This document shows positions 22,250 to 34,449 of a stretch of 64,000 bases of DNA, piece after piece. Source of the DNA: Epiperipatus broadwayi (taxonomy: Eukaryota > Onychophora > Udeonychophora > Euonychophora > Peripatidae); contig JAQFVV010000030.1 of assembly GCA_028023455.1 (NCBI GenBank), positions 6,902,501 to 6,966,500 on the forward strand, written 5' to 3'. How positions within the stretch are numbered: the first letter of the stretch is position 1; each line of letters starts with the position of its first letter. Made by a program: the position numbers and the translations under genes. The notes under the pieces are model-generated. The model ran no database searches. It was not told the DNA's origin and worked only from the letters and a program-made list of their open reading frames with translations.

Positions 22250-22655
22250 CAGGGGGTAGTCCAACAAGTCGATCGTGATCCACCCGTTGAAAGCAAATCC
22301 AATTTTGGTCAATCGCGAGGCCAATCTGGCAAGAGCTGTTCTAAATTTTTTTTCAATTCTAGATAGGTGAAGTCCACTAAGTCGTATCATTATTGAAAAT
22401 ATATTTTTAATCTTGACTTAAAGTAGCTAATTTAAATTAATAAATAATGTTAATAATTATTCATGTTGCTTTAATTCCCCCGGACATGAGTTTTTTTGGC
22501 CCATTAAATAATTATTTTTTACATAAGTAGATATATAAAAATAGTATGTATTTCACACCTCTCTCCACTTAGACTACGCCTATGACAACAAGTCGATCGC
22601 AACACATTTTTAAAATAAAAAGTAGATCAATGAAAACAAAAGTTGGCCATCCCTG
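22250..22655. mobile_element. non-autonomous hAT (family hAT-B)
   Basis: Begins CAGGGGGTAGTCCAAC and ends AGTTGGCCATCCCTG, an imperfect inverted repeat. It is flanked by CTCTAGAG at 22242-22249 (shared with the neighbour) and 22656-22663. Subterminal 'caagtcgatcg' occurs near both ends. No coding capacity was seen. Confidence 0.85.
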
Positions 22656-22663
22656 CTCTAGAG

Positions 22664-23564
22664 GACCATATGCAGCATTTTTAATTGTTGTTGACTTACA
22701 AATAGATGAGTTTTTCCACACTTAGTTTTTTTTAAAAAAAGATTATTTAACGTTTATGAGAGAAAAAATTGTTTTAAATATTGTTTAAATTATAAAAATT
22801 TAATAATGTGGAACTGATAATAAATCAACTTTCACTGAATATGGTTTGTGACAGTTTTTTATTATTAAGTTTTTCCTGTATAGTGTATTTTTTATTTGGG
22901 TTTAAAAAAAAAAAATTGCTAATAGTAATTCAGACTATTTATATAAAACATTTTCATGAACTTAAATTGAGTAGCTGTCCTAACAACAGCTGTAGGTAAA
23001 TAACATCTGTATTTCAATTTTTTTATTTAGTAAATAAAGTTTTGAATTAACATCTGATACAAAATTATTTTCTGATTCAAATTATCTTCATGAGCTAGCT
23101 CTCTTGCTAAGGCAGTAACAATTCATAAAAGTCAAAGATGCTATTTCTTGAATTTTTTGGGGTTTAATCATCTTCATATTCATTTCAGAATGCATGTCTA
23201 GAGGTAATTGTAAAATAGAATATAGATTTCTCATTTTTTAAAAATTTAATGAGAAAATGAAGATAATATCTCGAATACTATATAAGTCTCATTATCTGAT
23301 ATTGATAAAATAATTACAGTAATATCTAGAGATTGGAGGGTTTTGAAAAGTGAAACCAGTAATTTGAATTAGATGAATTAAATTGGTAATTGAGACTTAC
23401 AAAACAATTTATATGATGATGTTTAGTTTTGTGATTAACAAAAAAAAACATGGAAGATAGAGTACTATGCTTATTTTATTAAATTTTAAAACTACCACCT
23501 GTTGGTTTTTCAGGGTTAATTTTTTTTTTTTTTCATTTCACTCCTTTATAATTTATCTTTTAAA
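22664..23564. other. AT-rich spacer, nothing recognised
   Basis: No supported features. Short frames here look compositional. Confidence 0.45.
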
Positions 23565-23660
23565 TATAGGGGATTTGAACTCTGACTTTCAAGCAATCTT
23601 CAACTATCCACACTATCTTATACTACTTATATACATGACCACATACATGTAGAAAAGATA

Positions 23661-23721
23661 AATAATCACCAATCTTCATATTTCGTGTTGAACCAGCACT
23701 CATCAGTTGATCCAGATTATC
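23661..23721 (-). ncRNA. hammerhead-like motif, family B copy 1 left arm
   Basis: CTGATGA and GAAA boxes are present. Stem II is weakened by one mismatch (GTGCT..CAACAC) and stem III has drifted (ATATGAAG). Stem I (GATAATC with GATTATT, and ATCAA with TTGGT) still pairs. Confidence 0.6.
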
Positions 23722-24336
23722 ATCTTCCACACACTTATATAATCATGCTCAGTTTATATTAAGATAGCAAATCCTCACACTTTAATGGACAGGCTTCAAT
23801 CTACTCCAACTCTTCAGCCATCCAAACCATTGAAAATCTGATGATAGAATGCCCAAATCCCATGCTGATGCCAATATTGTTGTTATGTTCATGTTGATCT
23901 CAAGTCATTCTGACCCCTCATGTATAGTACAATATCCATTTAAATACATACAAGAGGGATGGACAGAATGCTGGATTAATGTGTAAGATTTTAAATACAG
24001 GCATTATTATACCTGGAACTTAATTGTAAATAAGTTTAATAATGCCTGTATTTCAAATCTTACACATTAAGCTTGCATTCTGCCCATCCCTTTTCTATGT
24101 ACTTAAATGGAACTGTCCTATACATGAGGGATTAGAGTGACTTGAAGTCAACATGGGCATAAGAACAATATTGACATCAGCATGGGATTTGGGCATTCTA
24201 TCATCAGATTTTCAATAGTATGGATGGCTGAAGAATTGGAGATTGGAGTAGATTGATGTCTGATCATTAAAGTATGAGGATTTGTATCTTAATATAAACT
24301 GAGCATTGATTATGTATGTATATATGTGTGGGAGAT

Positions 24337-24397
24337 GATAATCTGGATCAACTGATGAGTGCTGGTTCAGCACAAAATACATATATTGGTGATTATT
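24337..24397 (+). ncRNA. hammerhead-like motif, family B copy 1 right arm
   Basis: CTGATGA, stem II GTGCT-ggttc-AGCAC and a two-part stem I are intact. The GAAA box reads AAAA, which should abolish activity. Confidence 0.6.
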
Positions 24398-24860
24398 TAT
24401 CTTTTCTACATGTGTGTGGTCATGTGTATCAGTAGTATGAGATAGTGTGGATAATTAAAGGTTGTTTGAAAGTTTGAGTTCAAATCCCCTATATTTACAA
24501 TTAAATTTCAGGTATAATAATGCATATATTTCAATTTTATCATTTAGTAACTTTTTTTTTTTGCTATTTCATATTGGATATGTATTATTGTTATTTTTGA
24601 GGTAGGTAATGAGTTACTCAATATCATTTAATAATAATGCTATTATTAAATCTTAAGAAATTACTTTTTTGTGATTTGTTTAGTGCAGTGTTTACTGAAG
24701 AAAAATCTGGAAGTCTTTTAATTAAAGCAGATTGCTAAACTATTTTTATGTATTATCTTCAGTGCAATTAAGTTTACATATAAACAAGGCAAAACTCTCC
24801 ATACAGTAGTGCCACCCTGTGCCAACCAGAGTAATCAATGGATGCCAGAAGGCTCTAGAT

Positions 24861-25367
24861 CAGTGTTCTTCAACCCTTGGTCCGCCGACCACCGGTCCAC
24901 AGGAAAGTTTCTAATAAAAACGTAATAAGAGTTTAAACTTTTAATTAATATAAACAATTTTTATTTATTTTTTCATCTCATTTTTACCCAATTAAAAAAA
25001 AAGAAACAGAACGAAAACAAAATCTAATCAATCATACACAAATTAATTTATTTTTTTAGTTATCACAGATGTTGGGGGGAGGGGGTAGAATTAAATTTTT
25101 TATTACTTTTCTAAAAAAATTCAAAATTAAAAAAAAAGTTTTTTATTATACAAACTCCATATATATATATATAATTTCATCTTCTATATTTAACGTTGTT
25201 TTGATCAGTTATAACAATTATGCTTATCTAAAGCTAAGCAGTTTACATATTTAAGAAAATTTATCTATAGACTTCTGTGGTCTGCGAAACCTTATTCTTA
25301 TTTTTGCCGGGCCGCGAACCCCCTTATTTTTACCGGTCCGCAGGTGTGAAAAGGTTGAAGATCACTG
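24861..25367. mobile_element. non-autonomous hAT (family hAT-A), copy 2, nested in family A element
   Basis: Ends CAGTGTTCTTCAACC and GGTTGAAGATCACTG. The target duplication YTCTAGAT is at 24853-24860 and 25368-25375 (7 of 8 matching). The interior is closely similar to 21715-22241, including the long 'tcatctcatttttaccca' stretch. It is therefore younger than the family A element it interrupts. Confidence 0.9.
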
Positions 25368-25388
25368 TTCTAGATGCAGTGCTCTCAG

Positions 25389-25446
25389 ATCCAAGGCTCC
25401 TCACTGACGAAGGCTACAAGCCAAAAACTATCTGGGGATATTGGAT
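25389..25446 (+). ncRNA. hammerhead-like motif, family A copy 3
   Basis: CTGACGA, stem II and stem I (ATCCAA/TTGGAT) are intact. GAAACTAGTC has become AAAACTATC, losing the invariant G and one stem III base, so it is probably inactive. Confidence 0.6.
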
Positions 25447-25784
25447 GAGTAGGCACTAGATAGGGATTTTATGCACAAGCCTTCTGGCATCCATTGATTA
25501 CTCTGGTTAGCACAGGGTGGCACTACTGTATGGAGAGCTTTGCGTTGTTTAATGACAAATTATGTGCTAGTATAAGAGATAGTGATCATGTGAAGTTTAC
25601 ATATATATAAAAACGTACTTCATTAAAATGAGTCAATTTATTGTCAAGTATTGATATATGTAAATATAATTTCTAGTTGTAAAAAAATAATAATATGTAT
25701 ATATCATTTTCCTGAGTTCCTTAATCTAATCTATATGTATAGATTATGCAAAGTTTACAGATAACAATAGCAAAAAATAAAATT

Positions 25785-25891
25785 GTCGAGTGTTGTTAGC
25801 CGAGAGGTCATCGTAGCAGCCTTGCAAGCAAGTAGTTGGTTGCAGGCGGTTGTGGGTTCGCGTCCCGGCCGATGCTATGACATATGAAAAT
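25785..25891 (+). mobile_element. tRNA-derived SINE, copy 3
   Basis: Best preserved copy: 'gtgttgttagccgagaggtc', 'cttgcaagcaagtagttggt', a B-box-like 'gggttcgcgtcccgg' and a 'gctatgacatatg' end. A probable target duplication AAAATAAAATT is at 25774-25784 and 25892-25902. It is A/T-only, so less convincing than that of copy 1. Confidence 0.85.
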
Positions 25892-25902
25892 AAAATAAAA
25901 TT

Positions 25903-26880
25903 ATCCACCCCATAAGTCTAAAACAATGTATATTTTATGTTTAGCCAATAACAAAGTTAAGATAATGAATACTTTATAATGGGTTTTAAAAATATGTCAG
26001 AAGTTTGGACTAGTTATAAGATAAGAAAAAAATTGTAAACAAAATAAATCACTTTAACTCAATCTATATATTATTAGCTAGACGAAACATCCTTTTATTA
26101 TCCTATATATTTTACATACTTGGAATAAGTATTACTAGCTATATACAACTTAGGTTAGGATGACAGATTGCTCTTTTACTCTGGCTTTCTGGTAATTGGA
26201 TAATCAGAGGAAAATTTTTTCCACTACTAAATAAATGATATTTAAACAGCTGCTTTCAAACTTACTTGGAGGTTAATGACAATAAAAATTCAAGTTTAAT
26301 TAATATTGTCTGCCCCCCCCCCCCAATTGAAGTCAATCCTATTTTTCAATTGACACTCTAAAATTTAGATAAATCTAGGAACTCGGGAAAATAGCAAATT
26401 TATATTAAGTTTTTTTATAACTAGAAATTACAGTATATTCACATATATCAATACTCAACAATAAATTAATTCATTTTAATAAAGTAGATTTATATATATA
26501 AATATTATTGCATTGAAGGATCGTTTCAATCAAATGACTTTTCAGATTTATCTTTAGTAAAAGTTGCATTGAACAAATCCAAAAAAGTTATTTCTTAAAA
26601 TTTACAAATAATACTAATTAAATGATATTATATAACTCATTACTTACCTCAAAATTAACAATAATTCATATCCAGTGTGAAATAGCAACAAAAAAGTTGT
26701 TAACAGATAAATTATAAATGATCTGAAATTGAAAAAAAAAAAGTTTAGCCCTGATAAAACCACAGGTGATAGTTTTCAAAATTTAAATAAATTAAGAAAC
26801 TCCTGAAATGGCAAATACATATTAACTTTTTTAATAACTAGAAATTATATTCACATTTATCAATTCATTTTAATATATAT
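25903..26880. other. AT-rich spacer, nothing recognised
   Basis: A poly-C run lies near 26316. No coding or repeat signal was seen. Confidence 0.45.
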
Positions 26881-26884
26881 ATAT

Positions 26885-27430
26885 GTGCTCTGCGCACAGG
26901 TAATGAAGCTATTAATAAATTGTCAAAATTTTTACTGCCAAGTGCTTTCGGGACAGTCTACAGTCCCAAATTCATGGCGAGTTATTCTGTTAATAATTGT
27001 AAAACTATGCAAATTTTATGCAAATTTATGTGCAGATGTTATGTGGACCATTTACGAGATAGGGAATAGCAAGCCTCTCTTCTGTTGATTGCCGATGGGT
27101 CAGCCGCAATGAAGTAAGCTTCCCTAACTTTACGTTTGGTGTCGTTTGTTTCAGAGCAAACGACACTGGCTGTGGTAGGTAGAAAAGCATGTCCAGAGTT
27201 TCTCTCGTGTTCGACAAAAATCGAATTACCTTCAAACTTTGTTTTGGTTTTATTGTAAAGGTATTGGTGTTGAGCTACTCTGGTGGCAATGTTAGTTTTG
27301 GTCTCTCCATAATATGTTGCTTTACAATTTCTTTGGGGGCAGGTAATTTTGTACACAACTTGAGGGGTGAGTTCAGGTTTGATCCTCAGGATGTCTTTGG
27401 TATTATTTATCAGTTAATTTATTTAAGCGT
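26885..27430 (-). pseudogene. Penelope-like element: GIY-YIG endonuclease domain and 3' end
   Basis: The minus-strand frame at 27039-27356 opens 'MYKITCPQRNCKATYYGET' (the VYK.xC..C...YYGET start of Penelope GIY-YIG domains). It continues 'TNIATRVAQHQ' (catalytic Arg region), 'FVEHERNSGHAF' (His region) and 'KVREAYFI' (Glu region) before a stop near 27040. All core GIY-YIG landmarks are visible and about 105 residues survive. The reverse transcriptase is missing, so this is a strongly 5'-truncated copy. Downstream on the minus strand (26950-26985) is 'gggactgtagactgtcccgaaagc', a Penelope-type 3' end sequence. The domain nicks target DNA in Penelope-like retroelements. Confidence 0.85.
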
Positions 27431-29326
27431 TAATGAAGTAAAATCTTAACTATTTCAATTCATTTTAGTAAAGTACAGTTTTAAATATACTGTATATAAA
27501 TATTATTGCACTGAAGGTAATACCAGGATCTCAATTTAGACTAATGAAGGAGAAACTTCTGTAGTTAAAAGAAGTTTCAAAATTTTTGTTTATTTTTAAT
27601 GGCAATATTATTGTCATAAAGAATATTTATAAAATATTTCTAATAAAATAATTTATTGCTTTATTGAAAATTAGAGTCTATATTCTTTTTATACTTAAAA
27701 TATTCTTCCAATTTTAGATATGAACACTACTTATATAGCCTACTATCCATACCATTAGTTAAAATTAAAGTGTACAAGTTTGGTTTAACCTATATAGAAT
27801 TACACACACACGTATATATATATATTAGATTCATTATAGTCTTAATATCCTTTTGGATTTTGTCTCTCTTTTCATTTTTATATACACAACTTAATAATAC
27901 TTTATATTTTCTTTAGTTTATTTAAAATTATTTCAATGATATTTATCACTATTTCATGTTATATATTAATAAGATTCTCCTATTTTATATCAAAATATAC
28001 TTAAAATTATTTTTTAATAATTTGATGACTTATTAAATTAAAAAAAGAGATTTGATTAGATCATTTAAATATGAAAATAGTAGTAAATACATAAAGATAA
28101 ATAATTATTAAATTTTAATTATTGTCACGTTTTAAGGTTATTTGCAAAGGTTGTAGATTTTTAGTTAATTATTCTAGTACATTTGTTGTCAAACTAAACC
28201 AATGTTTATAGTTTCCTTTCTGGCATCATTCAAAAAAATGTTATATAAGAATGCATGTCTAAAATTTATACTTTTCCATTGCCATTAATTATCTTCTACT
28301 TTGATTTTGTAATTTTAATGGCCGAAATATTATTTGGATTTTTTTAAATTTCAATTGTGATATACAAATATATGCACAAAAATATGTTACATATGTGTAT
28401 ATAAATATGTTTTATGTAGGCATGCAAGAATGCCTGTAATGATATGCATAATATATTCATTTTTGAACAGCTATTAAAAAAAGGAAATGTTTCAAAAATT
28501 ATAACAAAATTAATAAGTACTTAAGATAAGCTTTTATATAACAAATGAAAAGATTGCTTTGTTAAGAGAAATGAAAGCAGCAAAAATAAAAATAAAATTA
28601 ATTTAATCTAACACTTTTGCAATGACAGATGATGTTTACAAATAAAATTGAAATATCGATCATGAATATTCTGTTTATATCATTAGGATTTTGTTATACT
28701 ACTGATAGGTCCCCCCCCCCCCAAACAATTCAATATTCACTATTAAAGCATTGGATAAAAATTTCTATTCCAATAATTATACATTAAGATATCAATTAAA
28801 AAGCAGCACTTTTAAGATATAAGGCTCAAATATTACATGTTTATTCATTAATATATATTTGATCAATTCCTATATAGGGTAAATAACCAGATAATTAATT
28901 TTATGAATAAATTGCTGTTTATTTCTGAATGAACCCCTTCTGTATCTGTTCAGATTAGAATGTTAGGTTTTATTTTTATGCTTGATATTATTTTGATATT
29001 GACTGAATAAAACGCTTTTTCAAAATGTATGAATTTTATATCTATGGCTCTTTGAAATTCATTACTTTTGTCTTAAAATAAGAATTTATCCTATTGTGTT
29101 ACAAGTCTTGGGAAAGCTCATTTGTTATGATTTTATTATTTAATTACTTTGATATGAAAGTTCTTTCTCAAAGGCAATCAAACTATAACTTTCTTCATTT
29201 CCTGTGGCATTTTGCTATTGCTTAGCATAGTTTAATCTTGCATTTCAGTTTAGAGCTACATCATACATCTTAGTCTTTTCTTAAAAATTTTCCTTTTTTG
29301 ACACTATCTTTATAAATAGTGGAGTA
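27431..29326. other. AT-rich spacer, nothing recognised
   Basis: A poly-C run lies near 28712. No supported feature. Confidence 0.45.
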
Positions 29327-29879
29327 TAGTGTTTCTCAACCTTTTTCTTTGTGCTGATTGCTTGGAGTCCAGAAAAAAATTTCCATGGACTGGTAACAAT
29401 TAAAATAAATTATGTTTTTTTTTTTTTTATATCTGTGACATTATATGTATATTACTGATTCGATTCCTGAAATGCATGTTGGTTTTTTTTTTACTTGCTT
29501 GTCACTGATATAATGTCCTAGTTAAAACTACTCAAGTATGTAGCCATATTATTATTCATACAATAAAATTACAAAAAAAAAAATCACAGAATAATGAGCA
29601 CAAGAAATATTGATTACCCACAAAAAGTATATTTATAAAATCACAAACTATATAATTATTATAAAAATGTTAATTAAGAATAATTAACAAAATATTCCAT
29701 AAAAATCATATTGGTTAATTCAAAAATTTATGTCATATAATAATTATTGCACTATAATTGCACACTAATTGTTACAAGAAATATTGGTCCCCAAAATCAC
29801 AAAGTTAAAAGCCAAAGAACTGTCATCAAGATAGTAGTAATGAAAGAAAATTAATTTCCCTTTAAAATTTTAATATGTC

Positions 29880-31560
29880 TGTTGTTTGTTTTCATTTAGT
29901 AATTCAAGATTTTGCGATAAATTGGTTAAAGTGAGGCAAAGAGATGAACCTACGGAAAGACGGTTTCTGAGTTTGTTTTTATAGTGCACATTACCGAAAA
30001 TTCTCTTTCATACAGATATATTGTCACGAAGGAGATGAACATTGTCATTGCTTTTTCATGCAGATTTGGGTATTCATTTTGATCCAAAATTTATTTAAAT
30101 TCATTGTGGGAAAGTTTGATTTTAATGTCAAATCTGAACTCATTTCCAAGAGACATTCATATTCTTGATTATTTAGATTTGTGATATTGTTTCTAAGATC
30201 TCTGAAAGAATTTGTAATCCATAAATTTATATCATACAAGTTCATTTCAGATGGGAAATATTTTTCAAAATAATGATTGTATAGTGACAGATAATTTTAT
30301 TTAACTTCAATTAGTCTACGTCTTGGTGCTCATTAATAAAATCATAATAAGTAACAAACAGATTTCAGCTGCTTTCTTTTAATCTATCCAGCCGAAATTG
30401 AATTTTCTTTTTTAAATTCATTGATTTTATTATATATTCTTCCCACTTCTCTATAGATTTAAGTTTAAATCATTAATGTAGAAAAATATATCACTTAATT
30501 ACTGGTTTTGCAACCCATTCGATTTCATGAAAATAATTTGCAAATGTTTTTTTTTTCAACCAAGAATATTTCTACTTCTTTTTTTAATTCAAATAGCCTG
30601 CGTACGTGATCTGCCACAACTTTTTGATAATATAACATGAATATTCGAGAATTTAGATAGATTTTTTTAAACAAGATTTACAATTTTTATAGATTCAGAC
30701 TTCATTTAACTCTGGGGGTAAATTTTTAGCTGCAAAATGCTGCTGATGTATTATGCAATGTGTAACACTACAATACTCGTCCACCATACCAGCTGTTCCA
30801 TCAGTACATAAACCTACACATTTTTCCAATACAAATCATATTTGTTAATATAAAAATTGAACGCATTAAAAAAATTTCAGCGCTTGTTGTGTATGATGCT
30901 AGTGCAACACAACACAGAAATTTTTCTTTGATGTCTTCTGAAATAAAGTCAATATATCTAATGTAATTGATTAATATAGCTTTCTTGGAAATATATTCAT
31001 CAATTTGAATTGCAAATATTTTTGATTCCTTAATCTTGTTTGTTAACTGGTGTTATGTTTTTTGAGAGACTTTCAATTCGCCTTCCAGTAGTATCATTAG
31101 AAAGAGGTATCGATTCTGATTTAATCAGCAGCCAATGATCAAAACATTTCTGAAAATTGGTTTTATCAAAGTTTCCATGGCAGTAAATGATTTTTTGGTT
31201 TTAGCAATCCAAAGTTCTACTAAATAGGAACATTTTAATAGAGATATATTCTGAACAAAAGTTTGTTTAAATTTTGTTTACTGTAAAACAAATTCTTGCT
31301 TTTTATATTCAAAATATTCCAAGAGTCTTATTTCTTATTCTGAATATTTCGACTTCAAATGTCGTAACATTTTTGATGGTTTCATTGCATGTCATTATAT
31401 CGAACATCATGACAGATCACACATACCGGATATACAGCTTGTTTCATAGATTTAGGACAAAGAAGAAATCCATATTGCAGATGTTTAATAAAGGAAGATT
31501 TCTTCTTTTTTTTTTTGTTGGGCTTCCAATTTCAATTTCATTCGATTTTTTTTAAGAAGT
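29880..31560 (-). pseudogene. hAT transposase pseudogene, ZBED5/SCAND3-like
   Basis: Minus-strand fragments follow the family order: 'FDIMTCNETIKNV' near 31390, 'CTDGTAGMVDEYCSVTHC' (the aspartate-containing core, near 30800), 'HFAAKNLPPELNEV', and a C-terminal dimerisation segment 'NKFWIKMNTQ' near 30080. Then 'KNKLRNRL' follows near 29950. Many stops and frameshifts are present. This was a cut-and-paste DNA transposase and is now inactive. Assignment rests on remembered family patterns. Confidence 0.7.
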
Positions 31561-31861
31561 TGCCCCTCTTTCTGTTCATTTTGTTAAAGCCTAAAAATAT
31601 TTATTATTATATTATATTTCAAATTTATATTAATATTTTACATATTTTTTCTAACCTTTAGTTAGATTCACCAAATCCTTGTTAAATATGTAATTTCATA
31701 ATGAATAAAAAATGTGCACAAAAGCTTCCATCAGTTAGTTTAAAATGCTACTTCTCCAGTTTTGCTCTAACAATGGTATGAATTTAATAAGATGGGCTTA
31801 TTTTGTTTTTAGTGTAACTTTTTAATACAAAAGAAACTTTTTGGTTTACTTAAAAAAAACA

Positions 31862-32164
31862 AAGCTAATGCACATGTTGTTTGTGGATTTTTAACTATAA
31901 ATGAATACTCTCATTTCCAAACACAAGATAAAGTCTTTGTGAAAAGATTTCGCTTAAGTGTCATTCATTCAAGCATAGTAGAACTAATTTAAAGTGATCG
32001 TCACGCTCTCATTTCCAAATGCTTAAGATTTGCTCATACATAAATGTTTGGGTCGAAAAGATAAATGGATTCATTTTATCTTTTCACAAATACTTTATCT
32101 TGTATTTGGAAGTGAGAGTATTCATTTATAATTAAAAATCCACAAAGCGCATGTGCATTAGCTT
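31862..32164. mobile_element. palindromic MITE nested in the hAT element
   Basis: Ends AAGCTAATGCACATG and CATGTGCATTAGCTT. The arms are about 88 bp and nearly perfect, including 'gaatactctcatttccaaacacaagataaagtcttt' on the left and its complement on the right. Part of the same sequence appears again in the loop and in the element at 36181, so they are related families. Confidence 0.75.
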
Positions 32165-32639
32165 AATGGCTGATTATTAATACTACAGTTTATAAAAAAA
32201 AATACACAGTGCTATATAAAATAAATATTTAAAGAAACAAAGTAATTCATTTAAAGAATTAACTTAATATTCTAGCTTTTGATTTTACTGTTTCTCTATT
32301 ATACTTTAATCTCATTATAATAAATATACCATTGAATTTTGTTTCTTTTCTATTTTATTGCATTTTTATAGAATTAAAAAAGAAATAGAAGTTCAAAATT
32401 ATTAGTTATTTATTAAAAATGTATCATTTTGTGAAACCTGACTAATGCGCAAATTATACAGGACAGCGGGATCTGGATGAGATCAAATGCATGTTAAAAT
32501 GGATTTATTTTCATTGAAAATTAGTTTTAACATTTATTTTGTAATTATTAAATTACAAATATTTTTTTATAGACCAGTAAAATTTTTCCACAGACTAGCA
32601 TTGGTTCATGTATCGACAGTTGAGAAACACTGGAAGAGG

Positions 32640-34449
32640 AAACAGTCTAGATTTATTGTTTGTATGATGGGCTGTATATTTATTTAACACATGAAGTTTT
32701 TATTAACCATTTACTAGATTGAGATTGTGCTAGTCTCTCGCAAATGAATGCCTTTCAGAGTTTGAAATCATTATTTTTTTTTTAACTTATCCAGTTGTTT
32801 TTTTGAATCAATAATTTTAAAATATTAAAAAAAAAAAACCAACATTTCTTCTTAAAACTATATTTTCATTTGTGAAAATAGTAAAATTCTAAATTTTAGT
32901 TAAACTTAACATATTAAAATTTTTTATTTTTAGTGAAAGTGTATTCACAACAATATATATAGCATATTCCCGCAATGTATGTTATATGGAAGTTTATATG
33001 CAATGAAAGCATATAAGTGTGTTTAATTGTATTTCAAGTTTATTCAAAATAACCTATACAGATTAAAGCAGTTAAAGACCTTTTAATGGCATTTATTTTT
33101 TTTATTCCTTAACTATAACAATATTATTAATGTGTTAGATATTAAATTAGCTATTTAAAAATACAGTGGAGTCGCTAACTATGGCATATTTTGTTCCAAG
33201 CTCTTCTTGTGTTCAACGTATATAGTGTCTAATAGCTCTTGTTTGTTGATAAACATTGATTAGAATAGAATACTTTCAACACACGTGCACACATACATAT
33301 CATGCATACTTTTTTAATGTGTATACTATGCATATAAATCAAAATTATAATAGAAACAATATTTTAAAATATTTATGGAGTGTGTGTACACTCATGCATT
33401 CATTGAAGTAATAAGAAAAACTAATTATTATATTTGTAAAATAAAGTAAATAAAAAAATGTGTGACTTTTATAGCTATTAAATACACTGTAGGCAATATA
33501 TATTTTTTTTCCCCCAATATTTTTTCTTTTCGTATGAAAATGTGACAATGGTCTTGTTATCCAGAAATTAGGATCTCTAATTATTTTGACATTTTAAAAT
33601 CAGTATCAACTTTTAGTATGTTGTAAAATTTTGTAAAACTCAAAAAAGTATTTTATGATTATAAAATACAGCACATCAAATTAGGAAAGGATAATAAATG
33701 AAGAATAAATTGTGTTTTTACCATAAATGGAATTCATTTTATTATGTATAATCGTATATAGCACTCAAAGAAGAAAAAAAATGGCTGCCGAATGTCATAA
33801 AATTTGTAAACTTTAATGATTTTTTTGTTTGTTTCTTTATATTTTTGTTAATTGGTTTGCATTTTTTTTGGATAGCATATAATTAATTCAGCAGTTTCTG
33901 AAAAAAATATTTTTGTTGAAAAACTTAATATAATGTGTTTTATTATAATAGTTTTATTTTTCTGTATGTCTGATATTGAAATTTTAGACATTGAAAATTA
34001 TGAATTTTTTAATTCATTTGGTTACTTCATGTGGAAAAAATAAATCAATAAACTTTTTTATTTGATTATGTATGGTGATTTTTTTAAAGAAATAAGATAT
34101 CTCTGCTTAGTTCATTTCGTATTAAAAAAATTATCAAAATATTCAATTTTATATAATTATTCTAATTATATAGTATTATTCTAATTGGGTTGTATTCCGG
34201 TAGTATTTAATTTTTTTCCACTTTGAAATAAAAATAAGATTTGTGTTTGAAAAGCAAGCACAAACAATTTGAAATTAAACTATTTTATTTTATTATTTTT
34301 TTAAAAACAGTCATTGTAACAGATGTTTCTATAATTTATAATGATATTGCATTTTTGATAATGATGTCAAATTCTGACAGGAAGGATGTTAATATATAAT
34401 TGGAATCAAGCATAGATAATTAGCAAAGTATGAAAGTAATTCTGATTAT
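32640..34449. other. AT-rich spacer with one possible Tigger/pogo-like end
   Basis: At 33165 'tacagtggagtcgctaactatggcatattttgttccaa' resembles the terminal sequence of Tigger-type mariner elements. No partner end was found, so it may be a fragment. Otherwise nothing was recognised. Confidence 0.3.

Larger units (their letters stand above)
23565..24532. mobile_element. family B palindromic element, copy 1 (near-full, about 1 kb)
   Basis: The left arm starts 'tataggggatttgaactc' and the right arm ends 'gagttcaaatcccctata'. The arms are about 450 bp each and meet near 24030 ('cattattatacctggaacttaattgtaaataagtttaataatg'). Each arm contains a hammerhead-like motif (23661-23721 minus, 24337-24397 plus). 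No reading frame of note was seen. Partial copies lie at 39221, 47287 and 50574. The arm ends carry an 'acctggaacttaattgtaa' sequence seen again at 50574. I infer Penelope-type terminal repeats or a related non-autonomous element. Confidence 0.75.
24783..25593. mobile_element. family A palindromic element, copy 3, split by a hAT
   Basis: Starts 'aacaaggcaaaactctccat' and ends with the tail 'gtgctagtataagagatagtgatcatgtga'. A 12-bp target duplication AGTTTACATATA is at 24771-24782 and 25594-25605. The arms 'gccaccctgtgccaaccagagtaatcaatggatgccagaaggct' and complement are well matched. A hAT-A element occupies 24861-25367 and the hammerhead-like motif (25389-25446) follows it. Confidence 0.88.
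29327..32632 (-). mobile_element. hAT transposon with decayed ZBED5-like transposase (3.3 kb)
   Basis: The left end (T)AGTGTTTCTCAACC and the right end GTTGAGAAACACTG are inverted copies. The 8-bp flanks (gtggagta, gaagagga) match only 5 of 8, so the copy is old. The interior contains the minus-strand transposase remnant. A 300-bp palindrome is nested at 31862-32164. Length, ends and gene content fit a once-autonomous hAT. Confidence 0.75.

Noticed and set aside
33165-33240. Possible Tigger/pogo transposon end
   Set aside because: Only one end is visible and no partner inverted repeat was found, so it is not listed as an element.
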